Below are positions 1 to 7,547 of a stretch of DNA of 64,000 nucleotides, in pieces. The position numbers and the translations under genes were made by a program. Numbering within the stretch: the first letter of the stretch is position 1; the number at the start of each line of letters is the position of its first letter. The notes under the pieces were generated by a model. It was not told the DNA's origin and searched no databases. It worked only from the letters and a program-made list of their open reading frames with translations. This DNA is from a virus. The stretch is from positions 99,717 to 163,716 of IMG/VR virus record IMGVR_UViG_3300031772_000003; one strand, written 5' to 3'.

Positions 1-111
1 GAAATCCGCGGCCTCCTGGGCCTGAGCCGGGGTGAGCGTGGCGAACCTGCCGTAGCAGTCGGCGGCGTAGAACATCACAGCACCGGCCATCATGGGGTCC
101 ATCTGAGCCAT
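1..111 (-). CDS. Partial hypothetical protein (N-terminal 37 codons)
   Basis: The gene runs off the left edge of the window. An ATG at 111 follows a good Shine-Dalgarno (GGAGA) 7 nt upstream, and the frame stays open to base 1. The visible peptide is methionine-rich at its start (MAQMDPMMAGAVMFYAADC) and then amphipathic. It is too short to assign. It lies 17 bp downstream of the DUF6876-like gene and is probably co-transcribed with it. Confidence 0.6.
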   Translation of the reverse strand, partial: MAQMDPMMAGAVMFYAADCYGRFATLTPAQAQEAADF

Positions 112-127
112 CTTGGGGTCTCCTCTC

Positions 128-526
128 TCAGTACTCACTCGGCAGCATGACGACCCAAAGCCTGCCGCTCGGGCGGTCCTGGGCCGCGACGTAGAATGTC
201 CACTCCCCCTCCTCGAAGTCGACGTAGTTGAAGTCCTGTTGGGCCAGGACCGCGGTTCCCGTATCGAGTCTGCACGCGAGCCGCGCTGTCTTGTCGGGAC
301 GGACCGTCAGGGTCCAGACCTGGAACACCGCGCCAGGGCCGCCCTTGCGGATCACGTCGGGGAGGTGGGATGCGATTGCCTGCATCAGCCAGAACGCCCC
401 ACTCTCGCCCCCGTGCTCGGCCACGTAGAGCGCCCCATCGGTCAGCACGACGTTGCGGAACGGGAAGCCGAGGCGGGTATACCCCTCCGATCCCGTGAAC
501 TGGCTCAACTCGGTCTGGTCGATCAT
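128..526 (-). CDS. DUF6876-like protein, 132 aa
   Basis: The sequence resembles the DUF6876 family of phage and mobile-element proteins by recall: an N-terminal L-x-Q-F-T-G, then an L-T-D-G-A-L-Y-V-A-E-H-G-G core followed by a W-L-M-Q-A-I-A-S segment, then F-Q-V-W-T-L-V with alternating charged strands and a closing N-Y-V-D-F segment. The family has no assigned biochemical role. The start is set by TAGGAGGAG 7 nt before the ATG. A 17-nt promoter-like motif sits about 40 nt upstream, so this gene may begin a transcript. A possible 9-codon leader ORF (MPVCRRSYR) with its own GGAGG ends in a TGA that overlaps this start; it could be chance. Confidence 0.75.
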   Translation of the reverse strand: MIDQTELSQFTGSEGYTRLGFPFRNVVLTDGALYVAEHGGESGAFWLMQAIASHLPDVIRKGGPGAVFQVWTLTVRPDKTARLACRLDTGTAVLAQQDFNYVDFEEGEWTFYVAAQDRPSGRLWVVMLPSEY

Positions 527-563
527 CGGTAGCTCCTCCTACAGACAGGCATTCTCCTCCCCC

Positions 564-580
564 CACCCCTAGAATCAAGT
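564..580 (-). promoter_or_regulatory. Recurrent 17-nt promoter-like motif, copy 1
   Basis: Reads ACTTGATTCTAGGGGTG on the minus strand and lies about 40 nt ahead of the DUF6876-like gene. The TGA stop of the upstream gene falls inside it. Confidence 0.5.
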
Positions 581-1258
581 GGGCCTAACTAGCCGGCCAA
601 GAGTAGCCACAAGGTTGCGGCAGCCGCCGACCACCCCAACGACGAGCAGGGCGGCCTTGGAGATGAACCATCGCCGCCATTGGTGAGACAGGGGCGGTGG
701 GACCGCGGGCAGTGGTGGGGGCAGAATGGCTGGCCCTGTGGCCGGCAGCAGAATGTCCGACTGAACGATCACGGCGGGGTGGAGGGCGTCGCTCACGGTA
801 CGGATGACGGGGACAACGGGCTCGATTGGCTTCGCCCGCTCCAGGGGCTTGGCTCTCGCCGTCGGCCGGCGTTCCCACTTCACCCGCTGCACATTCTCCT
901 CTACCGTCCTAGAAGGGAGGAACGTGATTGTGCGGGGTGGCCGCTCGGCCCAAGGAGCCTCAAAAAGGATAACGCTCTTCATCTCGTCCACCTCGGCGGG
1001 AAAGGCCCAATGGCCTCTCCGTTCCCCTGTGGGTAGCCCCTCATCCCACAGATTGACCGAGATGGCTCCACCCCGCATCTTGAACCCATTGGGGTGGTGG
1101 GCCATTGTGCAGAGCCCATCAGGCTCCATCGTCAGCGACCACCGCTGGCCATCCCCCGCATGGCTTATCTCGACCGTCACCCGCAGTTCGAGGTACGGAC
1201 CCCTCGCGGTTCCCAGCCTGCTTCTGAATGTGCCAGCAGGGTAGTACAGTCCTGTCAC
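575..1258 (-). CDS. Hypothetical protein with proline-rich linker and C-terminal membrane segment, 227 aa
   Basis: A GTG start is preceded by AAGGAGC. The first ~120 residues look like a beta-rich domain (repeated short strands, W-S-L-T and W-D-E-G motifs). They are followed by a basic segment, a proline-rich stretch (around residues 175-190) and a hydrophobic helix near the C-terminus (AALLVVGVVGG), which suggests membrane anchoring. I do not recognise the family. The stop codon lies inside promoter-like motif copy 1. Confidence 0.6.
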   Translation of the reverse strand: MTGLYYPAGTFRSRLGTARGPYLELRVTVEISHAGDGQRWSLTMEPDGLCTMAHHPNGFKMRGGAISVNLWDEGLPTGERRGHWAFPAEVDEMKSVILFEAPWAERPPRTITFLPSRTVEENVQRVKWERRPTARAKPLERAKPIEPVVPVIRTVSDALHPAVIVQSDILLPATGPAILPPPLPAVPPPLSHQWRRWFISKAALLVVGVVGGCRNLVATLGRLVRPT

Positions 1259-1381
1259 CCGCGCGCTCCTTAGACAAGCCCAAGAAGCTCAAAATAGTGC
1301 CTTCTCCCTCCACTGGGTGTACCTGAATAACGGTCAACCCAGCTTGTAGGCGTGCGCTGACGCCTCGTTAGTCGGAGAAGC

Positions 1382-1547
1382 AGGGGGTGGGGGGACTCGA
1401 ACCCCATCCTCGCAGCCCCACACCCATGGTGGCGAAACCGGTAGCTAGTCGGCCCCACCACAACAGGATGAAGGTGACAGGCAGGTAGCTAATCCTCCTG
1501 TGCCTCTACAAGGGGCTGCGCGCTCTAACCCTATGAGCTACACCCCC
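1382..1547 (-). tRNA. tRNA-like gene with a ~93-nt insertion in the anticodon loop
   Basis: On the minus strand the ends fold as a tRNA: acceptor GGGGGTG/CACCCCC (7 bp), D-stem GCTC/GAGC with a G-G-containing loop, anticodon stem CGCAG/CTGCG, and a T-arm with loop TTCGAGT. The D- and T-arms are separated by 100 nt instead of a 7-nt anticodon loop. Removing 93 nt leaves exactly 73 nt, the canonical length without CCA. The insertion extends the anticodon stem to 9 bp (CGCAGCCCC/GGGGCTGCG) and is too small for a normal group I intron. No splice choice gives a U33, so the identity cannot be read and the gene may be degenerate. A promoter-like motif lies 34 nt upstream. Confidence 0.5.
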
Positions 1548-1580
1548 GCGGGATTCCAAAGAGCCTTCGATCTTCCCTCT

Positions 1581-1597
1581 CACCCCTAGAATCAAGT
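1581..1597 (-). promoter_or_regulatory. Recurrent 17-nt promoter-like motif, copy 2
   Basis: An exact copy of ACTTGATTCTAGGGGTG, 34 nt ahead of the tRNA-like gene with no protein start between. That placement argues for transcription initiation rather than a ribosome-binding role. Confidence 0.5.
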
Positions 1598-1762
1598 GGG
1601 CTCAGGAAACCTTGCAGGCAGCACCCGACGGTTCTCTGGGAAGCCTCTCCAGAGGCCCTGGCAGCCCCGTGGCTGCGTCCGGGGGAGGCTGGTGGGCTTC
1701 TGATACCTCCGGGCGGGTATGGGCCCTGAAAGTGGCTCCTGGGAGGGGTGTTTCGCCGCCAC
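1592..1762 (-). CDS. Possible small ORF, 56 aa
   Basis: A GTG start lies 6 bp after the preceding gene and has a weak GAGG upstream. The peptide is basic and proline/arginine-rich with no recognised domain. Its TGA falls inside promoter-like motif copy 2, the same arrangement as at copies 1, 3 and 6. Without this ORF the interval 1598-1767 holds nothing that I can see. Composition alone does not prove coding. Confidence 0.3.
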   Translation of the reverse strand: MAAKHPSQEPLSGPIPARRYQKPTSLPRTQPRGCQGLWRGFPENRRVLPARFPEPT

Positions 1763-1767
1763 TGTCC

Positions 1768-2085
1768 TCAATTCAAGGTGAAGCTGAGGTCAGGCTGGAA
1801 CGCCTGCCGCACGGCGGCACTGTCCTCCTTGATCTCCGCCGCCATGGCCTCGTCGTTCCGGCAGGACTGACAAAGGACATAGAACGGCACCAGGACGTGC
1901 CCGTTGGGCAGGATGGCCCCCGCGAGACCCCCTGGCAGGTAGCTGACCACACCGACAATGGGCTTGGCACCACATCGCCCACAGCCGCAGCCCCGGCCCT
2001 GGAGGACAGCGAACGCTGTGGCGGCGGCGAGGCTCAGTGCCTCATCGGCCAGGGGCAGCGGAAGCTCAATGCAGGCTGAGGTCAA
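1768..2085 (-). CDS. Small cysteine-containing hypothetical protein, 105 aa
   Basis: A TTG start follows GAGGAG by about 9 nt. The N-terminal half is a hydrophobic, alanine-rich helix (DEALSLAAATAFAVLQG). It is followed by a C-G-C-G-R-C-G cluster and a later C-Q-S-C pair, which could form one zinc ribbon. The C-terminus is an acidic helix. It is the first gene after promoter-like motif copy 3. Function is unknown. Confidence 0.55.
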   Translation of the reverse strand: MTSACIELPLPLADEALSLAAATAFAVLQGRGCGCGRCGAKPIVGVVSYLPGGLAGAILPNGHVLVPFYVLCQSCRNDEAMAAEIKEDSAAVRQAFQPDLSFTLN

Positions 2086-2113
2086 TGGCTCGCTCCTCGG
2101 GTTACCCTCCCCT

Positions 2114-2130
2114 CACCCCTAGAATCAGGT
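2114..2130 (-). promoter_or_regulatory. Recurrent 17-nt promoter-like motif, copy 3
   Basis: ACCTGATTCTAGGGGTG (one mismatch to the consensus), ahead of the 105-aa gene. The TGA of the truncated methyltransferase lies within it. Confidence 0.45.
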
Positions 2131-2283
2131 GAGCTTGCCCAGGAAGCAGCGGGACCAGTCCCAGCCAAGACAGCCGAGGTCCACCACGGGGCCTTTGTGC
2201 TCCCATATCCTGGGGTGAAACCTGTAGTAGGGCAGGGTACCGGAGCCCTGCTGCAACTTGGCTAGAATGTCCTGAGCCGTCAT
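2125..2283 (-). pseudogene. Truncated FkbM-like methyltransferase, N-terminal fragment (52 aa)
   Basis: The ATG overlaps the stop of the upstream glycosyltransferase (ATGA). The peptide reaches a V-D-L-G-C-x-G-W-D-W-S motif, which matches the SAM-binding motif I near the start of small FkbM-type O-methyltransferases, and then ends in TGA within a promoter-like motif. The remaining ~180-200 residues of that family are absent downstream, so the gene looks like a decayed remnant. A short stand-alone peptide cannot be excluded. Confidence 0.5.
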
Positions 2284-3044
2284 CGCTCTCCCCCTACTCG
2301 CTGCCGCTGGAAGTAGTCACGGTCAGCGGACAGCACGGGGTGGAAAACCTTGTAACCCTCGTTCTCTGCCCCTCGTGGGCTACGCCTTGGCTTGCACGTA
2401 GACCAGATGGGCTTACCGAGGCACACCATACTCAACCCCAGAGACTTACACACCAAAGGCAGCAAGTGGTCGTCGGGCAAACCAGTCCACCGTCTCGCCT
2501 GTCTACCCGATTGCAACAAACCACTCTCACTCAGTCGTTCCAAGAGTGATACGGTGAGTAGGGTACAGCTACCATGCAGCCCCTCACCAGGTACGTAGGT
2601 CGGAGGGGTAGGCCCAAGAACCCTGCTCAACCTCGCCCTATCCTGACCGAACAGGCGAGCCCAGTTCGCATTCACCCTATACTTGCCAACCAGCCCAATG
2701 CCATCCGAGGTGACATGTCCGAGCAGAGCGGCGTCTGCGCCCCGCCCTATGGCGAGCGTGTCATAATCAACGGAGAGCGTGTGGACCCAGCCGTAGTGTT
2801 GGTGCAGCCACGCAACGGACTCCATCTGTAGCTCAAATAGCCCCGTACCCCAACCATGCTGCCGCGGTGAGCAGTATGTTGGGATGCCATTCTGGATTAA
2901 CTTAGCAGCAAGAGCGGGGTTGCCGTCTACGGCACAAAAGACAAGGGTACCCTTCGACTCGGTGGACCACAACCATGACTCGCAGGCATCACGAACCAGA
3001 GCCACGTCGCGGTGGCAGCGGATGCACACGGCAAGATCAAGCAA
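2280..3044 (-). CDS. Glycosyltransferase-like protein (GT-A fold), 254 aa
   Basis: The N-terminus has the pattern of a GT-A enzyme (V-C-I-R-C-H-R-D-V, then F-C-A-V-D-G-N-P). A D-Y-D-T motif near residue 95 sits where nucleotide-sugar/metal-binding DxD motifs lie. Later come G-L-P-D-D-H and H-G-S-C segments typical of acceptor sites. It probably transfers a sugar to a surface glycan or virion protein. It is the second-to-last reading frame of a ten-gene translationally coupled operon and overlaps the FkbM fragment by 4 bp. Confidence 0.65.
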   Translation of the reverse strand: MLDLAVCIRCHRDVALVRDACESWLWSTESKGTLVFCAVDGNPALAAKLIQNGIPTYCSPRQHGWGTGLFELQMESVAWLHQHYGWVHTLSVDYDTLAIGRGADAALLGHVTSDGIGLVGKYRVNANWARLFGQDRARLSRVLGPTPPTYVPGEGLHGSCTLLTVSLLERLSESGLLQSGRQARRWTGLPDDHLLPLVCKSLGLSMVCLGKPIWSTCKPRRSPRGAENEGYKVFHPVLSADRDYFQRQRVGGER

Positions 3045-3079
3045 AAAGCCACTCCATGAGAGCTACACCACCCACGGGG

Positions 3080-3913
3080 TCAATCATGGTAGCTCTCCAC
3101 CAGCGCCCGGGCGTTGCCACCCATGATGCGCTCAAGTATCCTGGGGGGAAGCCCCAATGAGTTGATATGACTAATCTGCGGAACGTCCTGGTCATCCCTC
3201 ACGAGGTCGGACCCAAAGAGAAGCCGGTCACTCCATGCTTCCAAGAAGGCACGCCCCCCATCCTGCAAACGCCGTAACGCACCATAGCCCGACATGGCAG
3301 ACAGGTCGCCGTAGGCATTGGGGTAGCCACCCAAGACAGACTCAAGTGCCCCTGGACGTATGGCAGGTCGGTCGATCTTGTTACTGTTGAGATCGTCCTC
3401 AGTAATATCCTGGCTAATTTCTGCCCACCAATGCGTGGCATGCAGGATGAATGCAGTCTCCTTGCACTGAGCAAGGACTCTCCTAAGCCCAGGGAGTCCT
3501 ACTGTATCAACCCCTCTATTCCCCGCCAAGTGGATCAATACAGGGAGCTTGAACTCTGCACAGATGTGATAAACCTCAATCAGCCTGGGGTCATCCACAC
3601 CTAAGTCCATCATGACCTCACCAAAGCCCTTGGCACCCTGCTCTACCCACTGCTCAATCAGGCTTCGCCACAAACCACGATCCACTACCCTAGTGTCCAA
3701 GCAGCAAAAAGGTATGAGCCTGGACTCCCCCGCCGTCGCAGCAAGAACTTCAGCCGACGTAACGGGGTAGAGAGCATCGAGGCTATCGTAAGACATCACG
3801 CACGCGGTACCAATACCATGCCCATCCATCCATCGCAGGAGCGAAGTAGAGGTGAAGTAACCCCATCTCTCTCGTATACGCCCTATGTGGGTGTGGATGT
3901 CTAACACAATCAT
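3080..3913 (-). CDS. Amidohydrolase-2 family metal-dependent hydrolase, 277 aa
   Basis: The protein opens with D-I-H-T-H-I-G, the HxH metal motif of amidohydrolase TIM barrels. It continues with L-I-H-L-A-G (third histidine), H-A-T-H-W-W, a late L-L-F-G-S-D aspartate motif and the family's closing G-N-A-R. Length is normal for the family. It could hydrolyse or decarboxylate a small cyclic substrate. Its place among sugar- and methyl-transfer genes suggests a role in making or editing an unusual sugar. It overlaps the upstream methyltransferase by 4 bp (ATGA). Confidence 0.8.
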   Translation of the reverse strand: MIVLDIHTHIGRIRERWGYFTSTSLLRWMDGHGIGTACVMSYDSLDALYPVTSAEVLAATAGESRLIPFCCLDTRVVDRGLWRSLIEQWVEQGAKGFGEVMMDLGVDDPRLIEVYHICAEFKLPVLIHLAGNRGVDTVGLPGLRRVLAQCKETAFILHATHWWAEISQDITEDDLNSNKIDRPAIRPGALESVLGGYPNAYGDLSAMSGYGALRRLQDGGRAFLEAWSDRLLFGSDLVRDDQDVPQISHINSLGLPPRILERIMGGNARALVESYHD

Positions 3914-4557
3914 CGCCTCAGCACCATGCCAATGAGTTGACCTTCTACTGCGTCACACCGTACTGGGAAGACTAGGCGACGGCCTACGTACCAACCATCC
4001 TCCCAAGCCCTCCAATAAGTGAGGTCGATCATGGAGTCGAAAAGGGTAGACCACCTCTGCACATCCTCTGCGCAGATAGTTCGGCAGCCGGGGGTCGCTG
4101 CTTCCACGCTCTGCCGAACGTAGCCACTCCCTGTCTTCGTCCTGTGATCATGACTATAGCCACAGGTTATGACAATCACGGCTCCTGGCTTGGCAACCCG
4201 AGCGATGTGACCAAGAGCGGCGTCTTTATCGTACACATGTGGAAGGGCACTGACGCAAAACACTGCGTCATAGGCTGCACCAGGCAACTTACTTTTACAG
4301 ATGTCATCCTGGGTCACCACCCCCGTCGACGGAGAAAAGTCAGTAACCGTAACGTCGTAGTTGATGCACATAAGCATTTGAGAGAGAACGCAGTATGGCC
4401 CGCAACCCACATCGAGAACTCGTCTTCCCCTAGCCTCCTTTAGCCAAGACAGGGCGTAGGGGTACTCGACAACGCGCTCGAATACTTCAGGAGCCCTCCA
4501 AGTACGCCAGCCGCCCTCTTTTGAGCCATACGCTGCTGCTCTTATTTGCACATTCAC
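3910..4557 (-). CDS. SAM-dependent class I methyltransferase, 215 aa
   Basis: The motif V-L-D-V-G-C-G-P near residue 50 is the SAM-binding motif I. It is followed by V-T-V-T-D-F-S (motif II) and a D-A-V-F-C-V-S-A-L-P-H-V region typical of Methyltransf_11. Its start overlaps the stop of the bifunctional gene upstream by 4 bp. The substrate is unknown; a sugar hydroxyl is most likely from context. Confidence 0.75.
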   Translation of the reverse strand: MNVQIRAAAYGSKEGGWRTWRAPEVFERVVEYPYALSWLKEARGRRVLDVGCGPYCVLSQMLMCINYDVTVTDFSPSTGVVTQDDICKSKLPGAAYDAVFCVSALPHVYDKDAALGHIARVAKPGAVIVITCGYSHDHRTKTGSGYVRQSVEAATPGCRTICAEDVQRWSTLFDSMIDLTYWRAWEDGWYVGRRLVFPVRCDAVEGQLIGMVLRR

Positions 4558-6104
4558 TTCGGTCTCCTTACTACAATCCCAAGCCAGTGTTTAGACTTGC
4601 CAGACACCAAGCGAATGCTCGTAACAAGCTCAAACTGATGCCTGCAGCACAGAGCCAAAATCGAGCCTCGGTCATAGACCCTCAAGTGATCGGCACTCAT
4701 CACACCACCTTCCGGCACTGTGACCACAACTACACCACCGGGTCGGAGTACTCTCTTTGCCTCAGCCAGGGCTTTACCATCATCCATCACATGTTCCAAA
4801 ACCTCGCCCATTAGAACTGTATCAAAGCTGTGGTCATCGAGTGGCAAAGACTCCGCCAAGGCAGGAAGAAGTTTGGCGTGGACACCCACGCTCATCAAAT
4901 TGAGCTTGGCTTGTACGAGAGCCTCCCGACACACATCTACTCCTACAAGCTGTTCCACGCCGGTAACACGAGACGCCACAGCTAGCCCCACCCCATTAGA
5001 GCAACCCACATCCAATACGGCGGGTCCGTGGATGTACTTCGACATCCAATCGAACCGTGCGCGCAAGTGGGGATAGTGCTTATCGCCCGGAGACGACCAC
5101 CGCTGCCACACTGTGTCAAGACGGGTCGTGCCGTTATTTCGGTCCCTTACGAATGCAGCCTCGTCAGCAGTCAACACAGTAGTAATGTCAGGGAAGATTT
5201 CTCTATACCTCACTCTATGTGTATGGTTAGCCATTGCCGGGAGTGCCTTATCCCAATAGGTCTCGAATGGGTGGGAGAGGAGAGATTCGAGGTCAGTTAG
5301 GCTATCGTAGTGGATAACATACGGGTCGAGGTCGCTCAAGCCATTACCAATAAGGTTACAGTTCGTGATAACAGCCGCGCCACTGGCAAGATACTCCATC
5401 AGCTTCGCCGGAATGAAATCACCATAACCACTCTCCGTAGGGCACACCAGTGCAGCAGCTTTGTACAAGGCATCCCAATAGGAATCTTGGTCAAGCACGT
5501 CATTTATCGGTGGTGTAAACCCAATAACATGCCCCATCTTGCGGTAGAGGTCAAGGCGCTTCTCATAAGCCCCTGTTCTGCTCCTATAGCCACCAACAAA
5601 CCAAACGCCCGACCTGCCTGGGTAGCCGTTGACAATACGCTGCTCTGACACTGACCATCGAAGGCACGGCACCCCCTCCCATGATGCTGCATTCTCAAGA
5701 CGTTGATAGTATTTCTGCTCCGTACCCATCTTAGGACAATACTCCGCAGACCTACGATTCCATACAGGCTGCCTACAATAGAGCTTATCAAACTGCCGAT
5801 ACCATTTGTCATCCTTCCTATAGTTCCATGAGTCACACTCCACGAAAACTTTGACAGTTCCTCTAACTTGCCGAAGGTCTGGCAACCATTTTGCATAACG
5901 ACGGCGCACCGTCCCGTAGAGGTAGTGGGGCTGGAAGGTGTCAATAGCGCGGTAGAGAGCCGACAGCGAGAGGTCGTGAACAAAGCCGGGTCCCCATAGA
6001 CCAACCTCGACATCGGGTCCAACCTCATACATCCAATCGCTGTGGGAGGCGGCATTGAAGTTGGCTAGAGATGCTTTAGGGTACAGGAAAAGAACACGTA
6101 CCAT
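4554..6104 (-). CDS. Glycosyltransferase-methyltransferase fusion, 516 aa
   Basis: The N-terminal ~310 residues resemble CgeB/GT4-type glycosyltransferases: V-L-F-L-Y-P-K-A-S at the start, and G-Y-G-D-F-I-P-A-K-L-M-E-Y-L-A-S-G-A-A near residue 235 as the nucleotide-sugar-binding helix. From about residue 345 a complete class I methyltransferase follows, with V-L-D-V-G-C-S-N-G, V-D-V-C, and D-T-V-L-M-G-E-V-L-E-H-V. One protein could therefore add a sugar and methylate it. The downstream junction is ATGA, and the upstream junction is TAATG. Confidence 0.75.
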   Translation of the reverse strand: MVRVLFLYPKASLANFNAASHSDWMYEVGPDVEVGLWGPGFVHDLSLSALYRAIDTFQPHYLYGTVRRRYAKWLPDLRQVRGTVKVFVECDSWNYRKDDKWYRQFDKLYCRQPVWNRRSAEYCPKMGTEQKYYQRLENAASWEGVPCLRWSVSEQRIVNGYPGRSGVWFVGGYRSRTGAYEKRLDLYRKMGHVIGFTPPINDVLDQDSYWDALYKAAALVCPTESGYGDFIPAKLMEYLASGAAVITNCNLIGNGLSDLDPYVIHYDSLTDLESLLSHPFETYWDKALPAMANHTHRVRYREIFPDITTVLTADEAAFVRDRNNGTTRLDTVWQRWSSPGDKHYPHLRARFDWMSKYIHGPAVLDVGCSNGVGLAVASRVTGVEQLVGVDVCREALVQAKLNLMSVGVHAKLLPALAESLPLDDHSFDTVLMGEVLEHVMDDGKALAEAKRVLRPGGVVVVTVPEGGVMSADHLRVYDRGSILALCCRHQFELVTSIRLVSGKSKHWLGIVVRRPK

Positions 6105-6733
6105 TACTGCCCCCTCCGAAACACAGCACCAATAAAGTCAGGCGAGGTCGGCACCATCCTCTCCAAAGTGAAGCTCTCACTAATCTTGTCTATGACAACC
6201 GAGGGACTAGCCCATATCATCGACTCGAAGTTCCCCAGTTCGACGTGGCTTCTCCCCCTCTTATCCTTCCACCGTGTGGTCAATTTCATACTCGTGGATA
6301 GCTCCAAGAGGAAATAGCCGCCAGGCATTAGAACTCTAACAACCTGCCCAATCACCTTATCTAGGTCGAATGAGTGGTCCAAGCAATTGGTGTAGACAAT
6401 ACACAAGGAAGAGTCAGCCGCAGGTATTGAATGGAAATCCCCCACAGTCACGTAGGGGTTACTCTCGCCAGGATACAAATCAATGCCCTTAGCGCCCACG
6501 AACCCAAGCTGCCTCAACGCAACGACTTCTTCCCCCAGCCTAGCCCCCAAGCACAACACCCCAGGGCTTCTAGGTAAGCCCCCAGTAAGTATCCCAAGCC
6601 TGTCCACAATCCGAGATAACCTCTGGTTGAATGCAGCCTTGAACTCTGCTATTCCTGTCTGGAGTTTCGCGGCTTGGTGCTTGATGTATGACTCGTAGTC
6701 AGGGTAATTTCGGTAGACAATGGGATTAGCCAC
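6104..6733 (-). CDS. SAM-dependent methyltransferase, 209 aa
   Basis: After an N-terminal helical region, the segment V-L-C-L-G-A-R-L-G-E-E (around residue 60) corresponds to motif I, G-I-D-L-Y-P-G to motif II, and S-L-C-I-V-Y-T-N-C-L-D-H-S-F-D-L-D-K to the Methyltransf_11 post-motif II strand and helix. The last gene of the glycan cluster to carry a methyltransferase fold, it overlaps its upstream neighbour by 8 bp. Substrate unknown. Confidence 0.7.
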   Translation of the reverse strand: MANPIVYRNYPDYESYIKHQAAKLQTGIAEFKAAFNQRLSRIVDRLGILTGGLPRSPGVLCLGARLGEEVVALRQLGFVGAKGIDLYPGESNPYVTVGDFHSIPAADSSLCIVYTNCLDHSFDLDKVIGQVVRVLMPGGYFLLELSTSMKLTTRWKDKRGRSHVELGNFESMIWASPSVVIDKISESFTLERMVPTSPDFIGAVFRRGQ

Positions 6734-7547
6734 GCCGGGACTCCTTGAACAGCCGTTGGGCAGTTGCTACCATAGACGGAATCTCCAAGAGAGGGAACCG
6801 AGTACAAACACTTTGGTAGTCAGTCGTGTGACTACAAGACAAGAAATAGTCAAAGTAGCCCATGTAGTAAGCGTAGAAGAAGCTATCCATCGGGTCAGGA
6901 TTGGGGCGTCTGACTCGCCACAATCCGGTATGAACACCGTGGTGTGGACCAGACCCCTCCCAGTCTATTCGGTTTTCTTCTTTAGGTAGTCCAATCCCGG
7001 ACTCTACCATAAGGTGGTAGAGAACCTCCTCGTTTCGCTGCTTCCCAAAAGCACCTGCGAGGAGCCTTCGCCTATAATCCTTGAGCAAGCCGCCCACAGC
7101 TTCATAGTAAGGACGCCTTCTAATGAAGTGCAGGCCAGACAACCGCTCCTGCCTTGGTCGCAAGCAGTTACTATAGGGTAACCCGTTAGCTTCACAGTGG
7201 CTTATATGGACAGCCTCAATACCCCGCTCCTCTGGGCAGAGCAAAATGTCTACGTCACCGATGTAAGCATTCTCATACGGCTCAAACACCAACTCATCCA
7301 GGAGCCAACGCAGTGTCTTGAGTGGCTGCCCTTTCAAAGGCAACTCTGATATGGGGTCTACGACAAAGCGATAGTCATGATCTACAGGTACAGATGCTCG
7401 TATCTCCGCTGATACTCTATCCCGAGGGGTTGTCACCACCCGCAACCCGTAATCTGGATAGACCCGTGACAGGAACCACATGAAGTGCGGGAGGTATCGC
7501 TCATAGCCGCCACCAACTACCAAACCCACACAAGTACTCATGCCCAC
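6726..7547 (-). CDS. Putative GT-A-fold glycosyltransferase, 273 aa
   Basis: Y-I-G-D-V-D-I-L-L near residue 95 is a classical DxD motif at the end of a strand. S-G-L-H-F-I-R-R-R-P-Y-Y follows, as in GT8-like enzymes where the gained product strand reads SGxxx. No signal peptide or membrane helix is seen. It overlaps the next GT4-like gene by 10 bp and so is translationally coupled within the cluster. Confidence 0.6.
   Translation of the reverse strand: MGMSTCVGLVVGGGYERYLPHFMWFLSRVYPDYGLRVVTTPRDRVSAEIRASVPVDHDYRFVVDPISELPLKGQPLKTLRWLLDELVFEPYENAYIGDVDILLCPEERGIEAVHISHCEANGLPYSNCLRPRQERLSGLHFIRRRPYYEAVGGLLKDYRRRLLAGAFGKQRNEEVLYHLMVESGIGLPKEENRIDWEGSGPHHGVHTGLWRVRRPNPDPMDSFFYAYYMGYFDYFLSCSHTTDYQSVCTRFPLLEIPSMVATAQRLFKESRRG

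Noticed and set aside
1382-1547. Group I intron in the tRNA-like gene
   Set aside because: The ~93-nt insertion is well below the size of a group I core, and no U at the 5' splice site fits.
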